13,453 nucleotides of DNA, from assembly GCA_018064565.1 (NCBI GenBank), contig JAGHVA010000051.1, forward strand, positions 1 to 13,453. The letters run 5' to 3'. The position numbers were made by a program, and so were the translations under genes. The notes under the pieces are model-generated. The model saw only the letters and a list, made by a program, of their open reading frames with translations. It was not told the origin of the DNA and searched no databases. This DNA comes from Candidatus Colimorpha onthohippi. Lineage in GTDB: Bacteria > Bacteroidota > Bacteroidia > Bacteroidales > P3. How positions within the stretch are numbered: position 1 is the first letter of the stretch; every line of letters begins with the position of its first letter. Below are positions 11,953 through 13,453 of this stretch, in pieces.

Positions 11953-13245
11953 ATGTCACAAATTATTGGTATCAAGGGTCGTCAAATTCTCGACTCTCGT
12001 GGTAATCCTACGGTTGAAGTTGATGTCTATACCGAGGCTGGTGCTTTTGGTCGCGCGGCTGTCCCTTCGGGTGCCTCTACTGGCGTCCATGAAGCTTGTG
12101 AACTTCGCGATGGCGATAAGTCCGTCTATATGGGCAAAGGCGTCCTTAAAGCCGTCAATAATGTTAATACTGTCCTTAACGAAGAGCTGAGAGGCATGTA
12201 TGTCGAGAATCAAAAAAGTATCGACTACAAGATGATCGAGCTTGATGGTACTGAGAATAAGTCCCGTTTGGGTGCAAACGCTATCCTTGGTGTCTCGTTG
12301 GCATGCGCCAAAGCTGCTGCAATGGAAAGTCAACAAGAGCTTTATCACTATTTCGGTGGTTGTGGTGCATACACGCTCCCTATTCCTATGATGAATATCC
12401 TCAATGGTGGTTCTCATGCCGACAATAGCATCGATTTTCAAGAGTTCATGATTATGCCTGTAGGTGCTCCGACTTTCTCGGAGGCTCTTCGCATGGGTGC
12501 TGAGGTATTCCACAATTTGCGTAGTGTGCTGAAAGCAAAAGGAATGTCAACCAATGTTGGTGATGAAGGTGGTTTTGCCCCCAACTTGGGTAGCAATGAA
12601 GAAGCTATTCAGTGTATCCTTCAGGCTATTGAGAAGGCTGGTTACAAGCCAGGTCAGGATGTCTATATCGCTCTCGATGCCGCTGCCAGCGAGTTTTATG
12701 ATGCAGACAAAAATGTTTACAAGTTGAAATGGAGTACTGGCGAAGAGTTGACCCCTGCTCAGATGGTCGATTTTTGGGGTGAGTGGGTCAAGAAGTATCC
12801 AGTTATCTCTATCGAAGACGGTATGGCAGAGGATGATTGGGATGGTTGGAAAAAGATGACCGATGCAATGGGCGACTGTTGTCAATTGGTTGGAGACGAT
12901 CTCTTTGTAACCAATGTGGAGCGTCTGCGTATGGGTCTCGACCGTAAAGTCGCCAATTCTATATTGATTAAACTCAATCAGATTGGTACATTAACCGAGA
13001 CTATCGATGCTGTCAATTTGGCTATGCGCAACAACTATACCGCTATCATCTCTCACCGCTCCGGAGAGACAGAAGACACTACTATTGCTGATCTTGTAGT
13101 GGCTATGAATGCGGGTTTGATTAAGACGGGTAGCGCCAGCCGTACCGACCGTATCTGTAAGTATAACCAGTTGATGCGCATTGAAGATATGCTTGGTGAT
13201 CAAGCTTATTATCTGGGCAAAGACTATAAGTTTGTAAATCGTTAA
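11953..13245 (+). CDS. eno: Enolase (phosphopyruvate hydratase)
   Basis: Enolase interconverts 2-phosphoglycerate and phosphoenolpyruvate in glycolysis and is often also a component of RNA-degrading complexes. The 430-residue length is typical. The mobile loop SGASTG is at residues 39-44 and H155 lies in GGSHADN. The catalytic acid/base pair is E205 (GDEGG) and K340, magnesium ligands are D242, E288 and D315, and the family signature ILIKLNQIGTLTET spans residues 337-350. SHRSGETED near residue 367 supplies the substrate histidine. The start has an AT-rich context (CCAGATTTAATTATG) without a Shine-Dalgarno motif. It is flanked by terminators on both sides, so it is a single-gene unit. Confidence 0.98.
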   Translation: MSQIIGIKGRQILDSRGNPTVEVDVYTEAGAFGRAAVPSGASTGVHEACELRDGDKSVYMGKGVLKAVNNVNTVLNEELRGMYVENQKSIDYKMIELDGTENKSRLGANAILGVSLACAKAAAMESQQELYHYFGGCGAYTLPIPMMNILNGGSHADNSIDFQEFMIMPVGAPTFSEALRMGAEVFHNLRSVLKAKGMSTNVGDEGGFAPNLGSNEEAIQCILQAIEKAGYKPGQDVYIALDAAASEFYDADKNVYKLKWSTGEELTPAQMVDFWGEWVKKYPVISIEDGMAEDDWDGWKKMTDAMGDCCQLVGDDLFVTNVERLRMGLDRKVANSILIKLNQIGTLTETIDAVNLAMRNNYTAIISHRSGETEDTTIADLVVAMNAGLIKTGSASRTDRICKYNQLMRIEDMLGDQAYYLGKDYKFVNR

Positions 13246-13265
13246 TATTAACGGCTTACCCAAAT

Positions 13266-13295
13266 AAAATGGGGGCAGAAAGCCCCCATTTTTTT
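13266..13295 (+). terminator. Intrinsic terminator of eno
   Basis: AAAATGGGGGC (13266-13276) pairs with GCCCCCATTTT (13282-13292), 11 bp with six G/C pairs, around the loop AGAAA. The T run continues to 13295. This is a textbook rho-independent terminator 20 bases after the eno stop. Confidence 0.93.
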
Positions 13296-13300
13296 ATATA

Positions 13301-13453
13301 ATTCTATTGCTGTCCAGTAAACGGGCTGAAAGTCCGATAGCATACATAGCCCAACCGACCAAAGGGAGGTCATGAGCACAACTCAATAAAATAATTTAGC
13401 GAATAGCACTGCTTAACAATAAATTTCTGCGAATAATGGCAAGCGAAGCGACG
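13301..13453 (+). repeat. Non-coding tail resembling a dispersed repeat element
   Basis: No gene is visible. CGGGCT (13322-13327) forms a 6-bp stem with AGTCCG (13331-13336) around GAA. GGGCT (13323-13327) could instead pair with AGCCC (13348-13352), and GACC (13357-13360) pairs with GGTC (13368-13371). Further on, GCGAATA occurs twice (13399-13405, 13429-13435), and AATTTA (13393-13398) mirrors TAAATT (13420-13425). The GGGCTGAAAG...CATA...AGCCC pattern followed by GCGAATA words is, from memory, like repeats scattered between genes of gut Bacteroidales. Only one copy is in the window and it may continue past the edge. Confidence 0.4.

Overview
The window is one continuous plus-strand stretch of the S10-spc-alpha ribosomal protein superoperon, followed by enolase. 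The organism is a member of the Bacteroidota, most likely Bacteroidales. The evidence is the gene order (rplO-secY-map-infA-rpmJ-rpsM-rpsK-rpsD-rpoA-rplQ without adk), a 38-residue L36 that has lost its zinc ligands, a 330-residue RNA polymerase alpha subunit, an L17 with an acidic Ala/Glu/Pro tail, and A/T-rich start contexts that mostly lack Shine-Dalgarno motifs. I cannot name a genus.

Layout: the end of rpsC (1-345, cut by the window edge), then rplP, rpmC and rpsQ (end of the S10 cluster); rplN, rplX, rplE, rpsN, rpsH, rplF, rplR, rpsE, rpmD, rplO and secY (spc cluster); map, infA and rpmJ; rpsM, rpsK, rpsD, rpoA and rplQ (alpha cluster). A 14-bp hairpin at 11835-11877 appears to end this block. 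eno (11953-13245) follows as its own unit and ends in a textbook terminator at 13266-13295. The last 150 bases hold no gene but show hairpins and short repeats resembling a dispersed non-coding element. No stretch longer than 300 bases lacks a gene.

The genes supply large- and small-subunit ribosomal proteins, the main SecY translocon pore, methionine aminopeptidase, initiation factor IF-1 and the alpha subunit of RNA polymerase. Together they couple synthesis of the transcription, translation and secretion machinery. Enolase is a glycolytic neighbour.

Two things are not ordinary. First, rpsK (S11) is out of frame: two bases appear to be missing near 9372, so the ORF stops at 9392 while the conserved C-terminus continues in the +1 frame to 9465. 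Second, several spacers inside the superoperon are long (about 60-145 bases) and carry inverted repeats. The best are before rplR (a terminator-like hairpin with a competing upstream stem), before secY (a 15-bp interrupted hairpin) and before rpoA (a cluster of TCAACA/TGTTGA words forming inverted repeats). I found no defence system, CRISPR array, tRNA, rRNA or insertion sequence, and nothing that looks like a wholly new gene system.
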